DNA of 64,000 nucleotides from Alnus glutinosa (GCF_958979055.1 NC_084892.1:25644501-25708500); one strand, 5' to 3'. Shown: positions 1-13,066, counted from the stretch's first letter. The notes: generated from the sequence alone by a model not told the origin. Translations and numbers: made by a program.

Positions 1-2388
1 TCAAAATGCAGTTAGCTTTCAACTTTTGCAGTTATAGATCAAGTGAATGATTGAGGAATTTGTATCGAAAGTGGGCGAATAAAGGCATACTCAGAACGCA
101 ACTAATAATCCTACTTATGGATGTATAGATTTAGTCATTGATAGAACTAATCAGATGTTACAAGCTAAAAAAACATTTTTTCTACAACCAAATCTGGCAA
201 TTGTGGTACAAAAAGGACCATATTCTTCAGGTGATATCAGTTTTTGGCTCCGTGGTATCTTTCTAGGAAGTTTTGAACATATTTAGTTGCAAGTGTACAG
301 TCGAGTAGAGATACTGTTTCAGGAGAATGAATGACATTAAAAAAGGCCTCATTGAGTGAAAAGTTGAACCAAAACTATATGATATCTGAGTGGAGGGAGC
401 ATCTCCATTTAAATGTCTCTTGTTCTATAAGTAGATATCTTATAATTATTGGCTGACAATAAATGTCGATCTCAGAATAACTCAGTAATAATTGTTAGGA
501 GAAACCACGTTTACCCCCTTCACTACCATCATTTTTGCAATGTTCCCCCAATTTACCACAGGGGTTACAATGTCCCCCTTTCATGACCAAAACTGACAAA
601 AATACGCTCCATAAAATACGAGTTTTTTTATCTTATGGAAGGTATTTTTGTCATTTTAGATTGCGGAAGGAGGACATTCCAACCCCAATGGTAGATTGGG
701 AAGACAATGCAAAAATGATGGTAGGTAGAGGGGCTAGATGTAGTTAACCCTAATTTAGATTGAGAGTTAGACCTAGTTAGTCAAATCTTTATGTCTATAT
801 GGAAAAAAGCATTTACTTTATGTGCACTCCATGGTTACAGAAAAACATATATATATTTGCTATTCACACCAACCACTGTTATGCTTTACCATTTTCCCTT
901 GCTGCCATAAAAAAGATAAACTCATAAATACACCCTTGAACAGAAAGAACCAGAATTTTCACAGGAAAAAGCTTGAAAAGCTAGAAATAATGTTGTATTC
1001 TGAATATTTCCCTTCAGGATCTCCTCATGAATATCCATGTCCCAAGAAAATTCAATTCATTTAAAGGATAACTGTTATGACGCAAGAAGCACCCCACCAA
1101 AGTAAGAGTGAGCTGGAATTGATAAAGATTGAGAAATTTTTATGCTTTCCATAAATATAAGTTGTTTTAAGATGGAATTAAAATGTATCATCAATTTTAA
1201 CACCAACAATCCCTAACTCAAGGACCTGACTAATCATCTAAGCGTAAGGAAAGTGGGCCTCTTGACCACCTAAACACCGACTCAGAAAAGTAGGTAATTT
1301 ACCTTCAATTTTCTAAATTGTTGTTACTATTAATTAGTTTTGAAACAAGTCAACTACTCCTCACATGCCTCATTCCTTGTGCCCAGAACATATAATAATA
1401 AGACCTCCTTTTAATGAATAAACACATGCATACTTGCAGAATCCGTTCCCCACATATTAAGCTCTACACATGCACATAAACAAGACTGGTCCTTACTCAC
1501 AAATGATGTAATAATGACAACAAGACCAACTACTCACATAAATTCTCCATTACTTGCTAATATAAGACAGCCTACAAACTAGAAGAGCATGAAGGGATCA
1601 GTTACCTCACAACCCATGAGGCATTCTTCAGTTAATTAAACTGATTGGTTATGCCAATTTCAGTTCAACAAAGAAAAATATTATTTATTCATTCTTTACT
1701 TAATATACCTTGGATTTTAAAGGGCACAGCTTCAAATTTCCCCTTGTCATCTTCTGAATTCAATGACCTGAGACCAATCAAGTTATAAAGAGGGCAGACA
1801 CCTTGTGATCTACTCATTTCATAATACCATTATGCTTTATTTACACACTTTATAGGAGTATAAAAACATTTCGAGCGGATTCTTTGATTCACTTTATACA
1901 CACTACGCCCTAAATTTGATGTCAATATCCCCTCCTAGAACTCATTCTATGGCTGTCAGACACTTTAGAAAGCCAATCTTGGTGCATATATTCCCCTCCT
2001 GTCACCTTTTCCAAAAAGATGATTTTGCGATCACCAAGACCATCTATCCTTTAATACAGAATCTAATGCACATAGAAAATAGCTGAGGAAGCTATATATA
2101 ACAAATTAAAGATATTATCCATGCAACACCACGAACTGCACGTTGGTTAAACCAATGACCAACCAAACACTTTAAACAATCATTTATATATTTTAACCAA
2201 AAAAAAAAAAGCATTCCAGAAACAACTTCTACAGTGACAAAGCTTGGATTTCAGAAACAGCCATCTCAAAGAACGATCCTGAAGGAAGATGATCACATTG
2301 TACAACTATAAGCCCAGTTTGCAAGAAAGAAAAATGAAAAGAAACCAAACAACAATTACTTATAAACAACTAAATTAAAGAAGCATAC
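1..2388 (-). other. Intron 1 of the BELL gene (partial)
   Basis: On the minus strand the BELL exon 1 ends with a GT donor at 2388-2387 (GAG then GTATGC). No continuation of the BELL domain or homeodomain could be read down to base 1, so the first intron is longer than 2.3 kb, or the next exon lies outside the window. The stretch is AT-rich with no convincing ORF or transposon end. The only low-complexity run noted is a short A-tract near 2200. Confidence 0.6.
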
Positions 2389-3291
2389 CTCATCAAGCAT
2401 AGAAATGAGCCTCGACTTCTTTCTCCGAATCTCGCCACCATCTCCACAACTAAGTGGATCGTCTACAATTCCACTTGCACTCAGGCTCTCCAAGGGAGAG
2501 TCCATGAGAGCGGAATCCGCCGCGATCTTTTCGGCGTAAATTCCACGACCGGCGACATCGCAGAACTCCTCCAGCAGCTGTTGAGCGGGCTTCAAGAACC
2601 TCGATCCCTTGAGAACCGAAGCGTAGCCGGTAAACGGCCCGAGCGGGACGGAGCTCCGCGACACGTCGTTCGAGGCGGAGGCACTACCACCAACAATGCC
2701 TGGAATCACATACCCACCGCCATTACCACCACCACCAGAGCCGTACCGTTGAAGATTTAGCTCCAGCGGAAGATTGCTTTGGTGGGCAGCGTGAGATGAC
2801 AGAGATAGAGACAGTGGTTCTGGCTTAAACAACACCACGTCACCACCACCACCACCACCACCACCATTATAACTCTGATCGAAATCTCGAAGGTTGTGAA
2901 GGCTTCGAGGGGCGAAAAGAAAAGGGTTACAGTTAATGTCTTGGATAGAGCTCGGATTTATAGGCAAAGAGTGATGGTGATGATGATCCAAGTAAGGGTT
3001 TTGAGAAGCCGAAGAAGAAGACGAGCCACCGTTCATCATACCTCCAACGAACCCCATCAGATTGACGCTTTCTTCTTTCACACTCTGGTTGGCTTTGCAA
3101 GCTTCACCCGGGTGAAACTGGTGGCCGCTTAGCAAATCGGAGGAGAGGAGCGAGGTGGGATCGTAGAGAGGGAGCAAACCTGCGCAGCCTTGCAGGTTTC
3201 CTGTCGTGGTTTCCACAACCCCGGAGACCACTCTGAGCTTATCTCTTCTGCTTTGCTGTGGAACATGGTAGGGCTCGAAACCCTCCGCCAT
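2389..3291 (-). CDS. BLH9: BEL1-like homeodomain protein, exon 1 (BELLRINGER/PENNYWISE type), partial
   Basis: This is the N-terminal exon (301 codons, phase 0) of a TALE-class BELL transcription factor. Such proteins pair with KNOX proteins in the nucleus and control meristem maintenance and inflorescence form. Seen: MAEGFEPYHV at the N-terminus, QQSRRDKLR at residues 12-20, His and Gly runs (103-107, 143-150), two LxLxL EAR-like motifs (LSLSL at 160-164, LPLELNL at 174-180), the SKY-type box GSRFLKPAQQLLEEF at 229-243, and the start of the BELL domain (RRKKSRLISMLDE) at the 3' edge. The reading frame extends upstream only to a GTG; the first ATG, at 3291, matches the family start. The donor site lies just after LDE, a usual place in this family. 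The homeodomain is not in the window. Assignment to the BLH9/BLH8 branch rests on the EPYHV...QQSRRDKLR start and on SRF in place of SKY. A BLH8 (POUND-FOOLISH) ortholog is the alternative. Confidence 0.9.
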
Positions 3292-3480
3292 AGCCAAACC
3301 CACACAAAAAAAAAAGAAATAAAGAGAGTGTTTGAGAGAGAGAGAGAGAGAGAGAGAAAGGTAAAGAGTTTGGGGTAGTATGGGAATTAAAGAGGAGGAT
3401 AATAGGAGAGAGAGGGACCGCGCGCGAGAGAGAGAGAGAGGGAGGGAGAGGGAGAGGGGGGGGGGGGGGGGGGCTAAAAC
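3292..3480 (-). repeat. Purine-rich leader with GA repeats and poly-G, upstream of the BELL start
   Basis: Just upstream of the BELL ATG (higher coordinates) are a (GA)n run from about 3333 to 3357, further GA repeats at 3426-3440 and a G-homopolymer near 3457-3473. On the transcribed strand these are CT/C-rich, a common make-up of plant 5' UTRs and core promoters. No TATA box or start site could be fixed. The lengths of such runs are prone to polymorphism and assembly error. Confidence 0.6.
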
Positions 3481-6400
3481 AGTGAAAGAGATGGGGTGGT
3501 GATGAAATGAGAGGCTATCATGATGTTATTCTGAGCTGCAAAAGTTATGGCAGAGACTGGCTCAGGTTAGAGCAGTGGATACGTGAAATTGATTGAGAGT
3601 ATTACTCAATCTTCGCGCACGCATCTTCATACACACTGATATTGCACACACTCACAAACGCAAACGCAAAAATTTACACAACCAGATCGAGAGGGATAGG
3701 TTTTCGAGGAACCGGAACGACGACCGGCTATTTCCGGTAATAATCGAACTAACGGAACTGTGTGTGTTTCAGATATTTCTGACAATGGGTTTTGGTTATG
3801 TTTTGTCGTTTTGTTGATTTTGGGGTCGTGTTTTTCTTTTTCAGTTAAATAGGATTTTCCCTGTGTAGTTGATTGGGGAGGGGCGGGTTAAGTAAGGAGG
3901 GGGATGATGACGCACGTGAGAACGCGGGAACAGGGCGATGAATGAATGAAAGCCTGAGTTTGCCCTTCTCAACACTCATCCGCCAAAAGCTTTCTTGCTT
4001 CTCGCTTTACGAGGTTTTGTTCGTTTTAATTATTTCTCTCTAAATATATTATATAATATTAAAACGGATATATAATAAAATAAAAAAAAAAAAAAAAAGA
4101 ACCTGCCAAAGATCTTGGGCCTCTAAAGACTAAAATGTCCTTGCCAAAATTATTGCTCAATTTTATTTTATCGGAAAATATCTGGGGAACTAATTCCTAT
4201 TTCTACATGGAATCTAGGGTCGCTAGACTCTATGATTAGATTAGATGTTGGGTTAAAACATGCAAAGATTTAATAAAATTCTAATTATAGAGTAAGTAAT
4301 AAACTTCATCACATGCTATGGAGGGGTTTAAAATTAATTACTATACTATTGACAATCATTAGAGTTTAAATCAAATATTAAAACGCATTAAAGTAAGTTG
4401 AACTTTTTATGAATTGTATTATATTTATCTTAACAAATAAACCTATATCATCAGGATACCTATGTAATCCAATGATGTCATAACTATCTAATCAATTGCT
4501 TTATCATTGATTAAATGAATTATTTATGTGGAACCTGACAAATTTAATTTAAAAAATCTGCATTACATTTTTTTTTTTTTTTATATAAGTTAAGAGCATT
4601 TTTAATAGTTTCACTAGATTTTATTTTTAGCTATTTATTTTTTTAAAGCACCATCAATAATCTCACCAATGTATCCATTCAGTTTTACTATTTCATTTAA
4701 ATATTTTTTATTCTTTTTCTAACATTTATGGTTTTGTTTGGTAACCATTATTCCCTCCCTTATTTTTACTTCTTTCAAAAAAAAGTCAACTACTTTAAAA
4801 TATTCTAACTTTTTATATCATATCAATCATTTTTTATTACTAATCAAATAAAATAAAAATTCACTACAAAACATAAATTTTTCACTTTTTCATACAATTT
4901 TTTTTTTATTTTATATCACATCAATTACTTCTTACTATTACTACTACTCAAAAAAATTCAGATCAAAAATCTTTACAAAATGCACCCATATTTTTTAATG
5001 TTTACCTTTTCCCAACGTCATATTTCTGAATATTTATTTTTTTCTAACAGTTATATTTTTAAAATTTTATTTTTTCCTACTGATCATAATTTTGAATATT
5101 TATCTTATCCTAACCGTCATATTTTTTAAATTTTGTTTTTTTCTTAATGGCGTGGGACTCGTCGGCTTGGCTTGGCTTTGTGTTGCTCCAAGTTCTTGTC
5201 CAATGCTACAGAGAAATGAACGTTTGCTTTGAGTGTAACAAATAAATAAATAAGAGAGAGATAAATTTTATTCTTTTGGTGAGGACAAAAATCACCATTT
5301 TAGTAAAGTTATTGGGAATGATTTTTTGTGAGTCTAATAGAATGATATGAAACAATCACCGACCATAGTTTGATAGAGTATTAGCAAAATTATTATGTGA
5401 TCCTCAGATTTTACCTGACTATGAGTAGACTAAATCTTTCTTTTCTTTTTCTTTTCTTTTTTAGGTTGGAAAAGAGGGCATGTTTCACTTATTGCAAATT
5501 TGGTCACTTTAAATTTTAATCTCCAAACAAAAAAAAAAATGTTAGTTTTAAAATTAAAAGGATGCTCCTTTAACACTGCTAACAGATGAGCACTCAAAAG
5601 CTAATAAGTAATAAGTATATTATACCTAAAGTACCAGGTTTAAAGTTAAAAGGTATGGCGGGGATCCTAAAGCAAAAGGAAAGGAAAATGTATTCAGGAG
5701 GTTATTTTATGCATGTCTCTGTGATTATGATTACACGTAACCACCAATTTAAGTAGTAATAAAGCTTTTCCATAATAATGGTTGGTTGCAGGTAAAAAGG
5801 TATTAATTAAAGTTGATTGGACAAACTGATTCAATTTTGCATGTAAAAGAACAGTATTGCCAGAGATGTAAATCAATTAGACCTCAAGACTGAGCAGACT
5901 AGCAGTAAATTCTTAATGACTGACGCATTAGTGCGTGTAAATTGTCACGTTAATTTTTAAAAATAATAAAGATAAATATTTAATAAATTTTTAAGTTGAT
6001 AATTTAAAATTATCCATTCACTTTTTAAAAATTAATTTTTACATATTAATTTTTTTTGCGGATTTAAAATCAATCATTTCGTAATTTTTTCATTTAATTT
6101 TTTAACTTTTGTTAGTGTTTCATTAGCCTTTTCGTCACATCATCTTAAATTTTTTTTATTATTATATCATAAATTTAAAAACTTACCATTTTATTTTTTA
6201 TTTAAAAAAAGAATAGGAAAAGTTGGGGTGGCTACACCCTTGGGAGGGGAGGGGAGGGGAGTGGCATGTGGCTTGCGGGCCACCCTAAAGCAAGGGGTTA
6301 GGGGAGGTTACGCAGCACATATATGCTAATGAAATTCATAAACCAATAAATAAACAAATAAAAACCTCCCAATTGTTAGAACTTTGATTGAGGCCCTGTG

Positions 6401-8377
6401 GGTCTTAGGAGTGGGTAAAATATTCGACTACCACCTATCGACCGTCATCGATCGCCTACCAACTCTATTAACTTATTTCAATTTAGTAGTTTGTATAGAT
6501 TTTTATTTCAAAAGTTGGCTTAGTTCGGTAGTCAGTAGTGGTTAATTTTATTTTTTTTTTCCGGTTAACTGAACCGACTTTCAACCGATTTTAAAGAATA
6601 TAAATTGGTAACATATTTTTCTGCTAATTTATTAGGTAATAATTGATATAATCAGTGAAAATTCGCTTAAACAATTTTATGTTTAGATGACATAATAAAA
6701 ATAAAATCTGGTGCTATGATTTCTGAGATTAAAAAACTTTTTAAAAAAAAAAAAAAAAAAACGAAAGTGACAATGATTACCTGGGTCATGGTTTATGAGA
6801 AAATGTTTAATTCTCAATTTTGTTAAAGATAATATTAAGCATAGATAATTTTATAGGGCTTTTTTTTACATCTGATTGTAGAGAATGGTTAATTTTTTTT
6901 ATTTTTTATTTTTTTTAATTTGTGGGATGAAATTTGGGTTCTTGAATTACGTGGAATGAAATTTTTCACATGTGTCAATAATTACTTGATTTGTTCTTAA
7001 TTATTATTTGAAGCATATGCTATTTTTTAATGATATCCAGCCATTGAACTTAAGTTCTATCATGTCAGTCTGACTAGCTAATTAACACAAAAGCAAGCCC
7101 ACTGTTATTTTTGTTTAAATTAATAATTTTAAACCAAAAATTATGTAAATAAACTCAATCATTAACGGATAATATATCTTCTCGCTCGCGTGTTATTTAA
7201 GCTGAGACCAATCCGTGACCTTACGCTATTATAACATAAGACCCTCTAACGAAACACTTGCCCCCACTTCTTTCCGAAAGTTTCCATGCTGGAGAGAGAG
7301 TGCAGTGATCAGTATACAGTGTCTTCATATGTTGCCATCTGATTTTAGGATGTGTGGTTTTCTGCTCGGGTAATCACGATGTTGATAAGATGATTGGTCC
7401 AGGCACATGTGTCAATTGAGTCAGTTATGATGCCACTTATAATACTGTAATACTTTCTAAAAGAAATGGTCAGGGGATTGTAATTGATGATAAGAAGAAA
7501 AACATATAGAGCAGCTAGATTGAAGGAATTGTATATCTGCATGTTTTGAGTACCCGTCAAACCAAAAATATTTCTTATTAGCGGTTGATACAGTGACCGC
7601 ACGTGCAACAACGGAGGAAGCTTGTAAATAAAGGAAACAACGAGAGAGGTCCGTCGGAGGTCTAGGAGAACTATTTATAATGGTTAAATCATAATAGATA
7701 GGTAGGAAGTTGAAGGTTTATTAAATGATTGCATACTTGATGAAAGGCCTTGCTCTCTTTTAATTATGCCGGTCACTATCGCCCTCCTTTGTTAGGGCTT
7801 TAGGGTTTTCGAGTCAAATTTTGTTAAGGGAATAAAAATCGGTTGAGGTCATGCAGTCAGAATGTGAATATTCATTTGTGTAAACATTGAGGGAAGTTTT
7901 TGCCAAAAAAATAAGCCATTCTCAGACCTATCAAGAGGGGAGATTGGTTTTGGCGTGTTCCATTGGGATGTAAGAGCGTCTTAGTCTTGGACTAGGACTA
8001 ACTTTGGGCCTCTCCCTAGCTCGCTAATCCTATTCCAATCTGACAACCCGTCGAGCTCCCTAGCAGATGGGCCTCATGAGCTCTCGGTTAATGAAAGACT
8101 TTGGTTGTATATTGGGCTATGTTTCGGCCTAAAGAGCCTTCGGGTAGGCAGGCCTTGTGAGCCCAGCGTGACTAGGTACATAGTAGTCTCCCAATTTCTT
8201 GTAACAACTTAGCTATGCGTTGGTCCATGAGAATTCTAAGTAGTGTATAACTTTTTCAACATTTGGGCTTGTTGGTTTATTTTAATTAGCTACATTCTGT
8301 TTGATAAAAACGCTTTCATACAATGAACTTTCATTTCAGGGGCTTCCATATCAGGGACACTGTAATTTCAAAAAAAT
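3481..8377. other. Intergenic, AT-rich, MITE debris, no gene seen
   Basis: No supportable gene. Between about 4590 and 5150 lies a MITE-like AT-rich block beginning TAAGAGCATTTTTAATAG; its last part (about 5005-5145) is a run of roughly four degenerate ~40-bp units around the motif (A/C)CGTCATATTT. A short (GGGGA)n stretch is at 6245-6262. At about 6415-6600 is a possible hAT-like fragment with CGACTACCACC/GGTAGTCAG words, but I could not find a matching second end. The 7.9-8.3 kb part is less AT-rich but shows no coding pattern. Confidence 0.5.
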
Positions 8378-9277
8378 TGTTGCATAATATTATTTCCAAT
8401 ATGGAAATAGTTGAACAATAAAGTATCCGCACAGAATAATCACTAAGAAGACAATATTCTGAAGATCTTAAGATTCTGAAGACTTTACAGTTCAGAAAAT
8501 CAGTTTTTCATACAGCCTGTCCGGACGCTTAGCTTAGAAACTGAAAGTTCTTTGAAGGTCCGAACGGCTTATTGTATGCGAGCCACATAAAGCATATGTC
8601 TGCAAGAAGTTCGAACGACTCAGCAGACCTAAGCCACAAAGAGCACCCGTCTGCAAGGAGGTTTGAACACTAATGTGATGACTACGAACAGAGTAAGTAC
8701 TTTATGCAACCGTCTGGACGCTAGGGTTGCAAGTCCGGACGCGCTTCAGTGATTACTTTAAGTTTTAGTTGCAAGTCCAGACGTTAGAAGCTAGGTCCGA
8801 ACGCTGCCTATGCAAATCCAAGTTTGAGTAGAATTATAATTTTTGAAGCCTATTTAAAAAGGCTCATAGGCTATGTTATTGTAAGGAATTCAGTGTAGAA
8901 TTCTCATTGTGCTAAGAGAATGTGTTTAGGCAGAAAATGTTACATGTGCTAACCCTCTTAGAGTATTTGGTTTGTATTGTTCAACTGTTTGAAGTCTAAC
9001 TTAGAGAGAAGCTCTAAGTTAAATAAATCTATTTAATAACTCTTCAAACAGGAGTCTGGTTGAGAGACAAACAAGTAAGCGCTTGTTAAAGTTCAAGGTA
9101 CGACTATTGTAATGGTATTGTGAGTACTACTATATTGTAACTAGTTTTTTCTCAAGAATAATAGATTTTTTAGGTTTGGCTATCCTGAAGTGGTTTTCCT
9201 CTTTAGTGCAAAGAGTTTCTACTTCGTAACCAAAATATCTATGTTTATTGCTTTTTTGCTTTTATATTTTGGTTGCA
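8378..9277 (+). mobile_element. Probable solo LTR or retroelement fragment
   Basis: A ~900-bp block starts TGTTGCATAA and could end TTTTGGTTGCA. It has a TATA-like TATTTAAAAA near 8852 and poly-A-signal-like AATAAATC near 9022. It also contains a degenerate word GTCCGGACGC/GTCCGAACG repeated about six times between 8518 and 8800. These fit the U3-R-U5 layout of a plant LTR. No internal domain, primer site or target-site duplication was found, so the ends are uncertain. Confidence 0.4.
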
Positions 9278-9318
9278 TGTTTATTTACGGTTGATTATTT
9301 AGGAGTCTTTATTTTTTA

Positions 9319-9510
9319 GGGCTTTAACGACCCACCAAGCTGGAGTGTGACCCATAAGGGCTAGGTTCACCAATAAGATATGAAAATTCATGTAACATTG
9401 AATCAACTTGTCATATGCTAAATTAATGGTGCGATAATATTTTAATAAAGAACATTTTTTTTTTAAAAAAAAAAAAAGAAGCTTGAATAGTTAAATTTAG
9501 AAATATCGTA
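9319..9510 (+). repeat. Left copy of a ~200-bp direct repeat flanking the Cassandra array
   Basis: Starts GGGCTTTAACGACC and ends AATATCGTA. The same sequence, roughly 85-90% similar by eye, recurs at 10402-10606 after the third 5S-like LTR. The two copies bracket the Cassandra units exactly, so they are either duplicated flanking DNA or repeats of another element into which, or together with which, the array was amplified. Confidence 0.75.
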
Positions 9511-9511
9511 C

Positions 9512-10397
9512 ATGAAACTATCAGAACTCCGTAGTTAAGCGTGCTTCTGTGAGGATAGTACCAGGATGGGTAACCTCCTGAGAGGTCTGGTTTAAAGAAG
9601 TCAAAAGCGAATAATATTGTGTCGTTGGGGGTGGGTCATTGCAAATTGTATTAGAGTCATTGCCTAATCTAAGATTGGAGGAGCATGCACAAGCCCATGA
9701 GAGTTGCTAATGGGCACTCGCCGGGACGCCAAGAATTGGGTAATCTCATGAAGGTCGCCAGCAGGGACGCTGGGTCCCAAGAGTGAATTATCGTGACGTC
9801 TCACATTGCATAGGTATGAAAATAGAGATGTGCTTATATGTATATTCGCACATTTCTTGGTACAACGCATTTTAAAGCTATGATGACCATGAATCTATCA
9901 GAACTCCGCAATTAAGCGTGCTTCTGCGAGAGTAATACCAAGATAGGTGACCTCTTGGAAAGTCTGATTCGAGGGAGTCAAAAGTAGACAATATTGTTTC
10001 GTTGGGGGTGGGTCGTTACAAATGGTATCAGAGTCATTGCTTAGCATGAGATGGAAGGAGTGTGCACAAGCCCATGAGAGTCGCTAGCGGACACTTGCTG
10101 GGATGTCAAGAATTAGGTGTTCCTATGAGGGTTGTTAATGAGGACGCTGAGTCCCAAAAATGGGTGATTGTAACATCTTACATCACCTGGGTATGAGAAT
10201 GAGTATGTGCTTATATGTTTATTTGCACCATTCTTGAAATAATGCATTTTAAAGCCGTGATGATCATGAACCTATCAAAACTCTGTAGTTAAACGTGCTT
10301 ATGCGAGAGTAGTATTAAGATGGGTGACCTCCTAGAAAGCCTAATTCAGATGAGTCAAAAGCGGATAACATTGCGTCGTTAGGGATGAGTTGTTACA
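9512..10397 (+). mobile_element. Cassandra TRIM retrotransposon array: LTR-internal-LTR-internal-LTR with 5S rRNA-like LTRs
   Basis: Cassandra elements are terminal-repeat retrotransposons in miniature whose LTR holds a 5S-rRNA-like region with a pol III promoter; they encode no protein. Three 5S-like stretches are readable: 9512-9590, 9885-9965 and 10264-10340. Each contains the 5S words CAGAACTCCG(C/T)A(G/A)TTAAGCGTGC (or a decayed form) and GGGTGACCTCCT. LTR 2 (9792-10020) and LTR 3 (10169-10397) are both 229 bp and end GTTACA; LTR 1 (9512-9643) lacks its 5' part. Two internal domains of 148 bp (9644-9791, 10021-10168) each begin with an initiator-Met primer site, AATGGTATCAGAGTC in the better copy. 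Three LTRs with two internal domains point to unequal recombination between elements. The 5S regions carry many substitutions. Confidence 0.88.
10022..10035 (+). promoter_or_regulatory. Primer binding site (tRNA-iMet) of Cassandra
   Basis: TGGTATCAGAG follows the GTTACA end of the second LTR after two bases. It matches the usual plant LTR-element site complementary to the 3' end of initiator tRNA-Met. A decayed copy (TTGTATTAGAG) follows LTR 1 near 9646. Confidence 0.8.
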
Positions 10398-10401
10398 ATT
10401 T

Positions 10402-10606
10402 GGGCTTTAACGACCTGCCGAGCTAGAATGTAACCCATAAGGGCCGAGTACCCCAATATGATATAAAAATTCACATAACATTGAATCAACTTGTCATAAT
10501 GTCATATACTAAATTAATGGTGCGATAATATTTTAACATAGAAGTTTCTTTTTTAAAAAAATAAAATAAAATCAACTTGAATAGTTATATTTGGAAAAAT
10601 ATTGTA
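10402..10606 (+). repeat. Right copy of the ~200-bp direct repeat
   Basis: Partner of 9319-9510, in the same orientation, starting GGGCTTTAACGACCTG four bases after the end of Cassandra LTR 3. It ends in AATATTGTA. The inner part shares the words ATTGAATCAACTTGTCAT and ATGGTGCGATAATATTTTAA with the left copy. Confidence 0.75.
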
Positions 10607-11384
10607 TAGTAAAATGAATGTAACTTTTGTTACGAGTATAAGAATTGAGCATAAAACCCAAATCCTAAAAGTTATTTTCGGCGTGCAAGTAGTGGCAATT
10701 GAGTTAAGCTCAATGAGCGCAAATTTAGGTCTTAAAATCCACTATTTTTCCATCTAAATAATTGTTTTAATTATTTTTTTGGTCATTTTATGAAGAAAAA
10801 AAGAAAAAAAAACTTGTAAAGATTTTATTACCGGATTTTGCCATTTTTTTTTTATTTTTTTATTTTCAGAATCATCATTTTGATTCGTAGATCAATTTTA
10901 TGTAATAATTAGAGTTTGGCAAAATTCAATTTTCCATAGCCATTTAAGCTTGGCTTGTGGGCTTAGTTATCACCCTTGATTTGAGAATAATATTTCTTAG
11001 TTTAGAGTAATCTTTCGTTTTTCCCTTAGATGGTTATAGTTTTCTCTACGCTATTCATTATTCTCTCTCTTCTTGAATTACTTTATAAGTTAAATCTTCC
11101 GTTTCATATTACTAACAAATGTTGTTAGAACAATTTTAATTTTTTCTGCGTTAATTATGGTAAAAACTTAATGTGATATATGCTTTTGCAACTCTAGCAC
11201 TAGTAATTGGTAAACAAGACACTGTAATTTTCCACCCCTCCTTATAACTCTTTAAAAAATTCACCCCTCCATAGGCCAAAAGTTCAATATTTTTAACATG
11301 ACACTTTTTGTTTTCGCATGGTACAATCCAACCTCTAATCCCAACACTTGATCGATATTAATTAAACTCTTCTTTCTTTCTTTC

Positions 11385-11415
<31 letters not shown>

Positions 11416-13066
11416 TATAATTTTTCTGAGGCTCTCAAAGGCATTGATGCCACTCAAAAAGCACGATGAAAATTCCTAGTAAAATATATATATATATAAA
11501 AAAAAGAGTTCAGGTTATTCCACGTGGCCTTTTTCTACTCTGACAGTCTGAACTGCAGTCACTGTTGATGGAGATGGGGGATGTCCAGGTGACATCGTCA
11601 TGCTAACGTTCCTATCAGTCCTGGCAAGTCTTTTTACCCACAGTAATTTGCCTACGGATAAATCTTTTGCTTGAGACAAGAGGGCTCGCCCGAGTTTCCC
11701 GTCGTTCGACGGAACGGTGTTTCAGTGTTGTAACAGTAGTAGTCTTTCAATTTATGCAGGCTTCGGACAGTGCTCTCTTTTACATCTACGCTTAAACCCC
11801 GCTCCCACTCGCCTCATTATGCACTGCCAACCACGCTCCAAACCACTTTCTTTAACGTACTGCTCAATTTTTATTATTTTTCTTTTTTTTTTCTTTTTAA
11901 AAAAGACATACGGTTATAAATGCATTTGATAAATGACCATTTAATTTAATTTAATTTAATTTTTTAAAATTTTACACATTCATATCATATTTTAAAAAAT
12001 ACAAAATAAAATAAAAAAAATGCCCCTAATTAAAACAAGTTAATAAACATTCCCACAAATCCAATTTTATATTTTATTTTATAAAAACCTATAATAAATT
12101 TGCCTTTAAAATGCATGTCTAGTTGCTTTATGCAAAAAGAAGAGGCAGAGACTAGAGAGTACGTAGTGTAATTAATATATAAATATATTCTGTGTCTGAG
12201 CAACTGGAGTGAAATAAAAAGAGTGGGAGAGTGGAGGGGTAAAAGAGTAGGGTTTTTTTTTAAGCTCACGAGAAATGAAGTTACAAAAGAAAGGACTGTA
12301 AATGCGTCAGCTGTTGCGTGAACGGATCTAGTGTACTGTACTGTCATCACTGTAAAAAAGAAAAAAAAGAAAAAAGGAATGCCTTTACTCAATTAATAAA
12401 GCTCTGCACGCCCTTCTGGCTTACAAAGTACTTTCATCTCATGTTTGAACCGTCCGATGTTCCTCGAATTTCGTATTCAAACTTGATATCCTGTTACTAT
12501 CAATGTTGGCGGCCCCTCAGTGCCTGCAGGACCTCTACACCTATACACATTATTGCCAGATGGTAGGGTTCTATAGGACAGTGACGTTTGCATTCCCATG
12601 GAGTACAAAATAAGGCTCAGCTTTTTCCTTTTCCTTTTCTTTTGTTTTTTCTTCCTTTTCTCATATATATATAAGATAATAAGAGACAAGGATATTATGT
12701 TGAATCCTAATTTTTTTTTAATAAATAATCTCACTTTCTCTTTTACCTATTCTTTATTATTATTTTAAATAATAATAATAATAATAATGCTATAAACTAT
12801 GCATTCATGATCTCTCAATTATTTCATAATATTCATATAATAATACTAACTAATTAATTATATGATAATTGTAAAATAAAAAGAAAAATATAATGCTCTA
12901 CATAACATTTTATTACTCTTTTATTTTATAATTATTTTCATTAGATTAAAATTTGTTAAAAAAATTAATGATTAATTAAAATTGCTATTTTAATATTATT
13001 AAATAAAAATATAACAGATATCATTATTCAGAATAAAAGTGTAATTTTTAGTATTTATCTACTACA
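10607..13066. other. Intergenic, no gene seen
   Basis: AT-rich DNA with T-tracts near 11385-11417, a short AT run near 11486 and long A/T mixtures. Short ORFs exist on both strands but show no recognised motif, no conserved-looking composition and no splice context. A less AT-rich patch at about 11530-11850 could be a promoter or decayed exon, but nothing could be identified in it. Confidence 0.5.

Noticed and set aside
9512..10340. Tandem genuine 5S rRNA genes
   Set aside because: The 5S-like parts are incomplete and carry many changes, are spaced by tRNA-Met primer sites, and lie inside 229-bp repeats. That is the Cassandra LTR pattern, not a 5S gene cluster.
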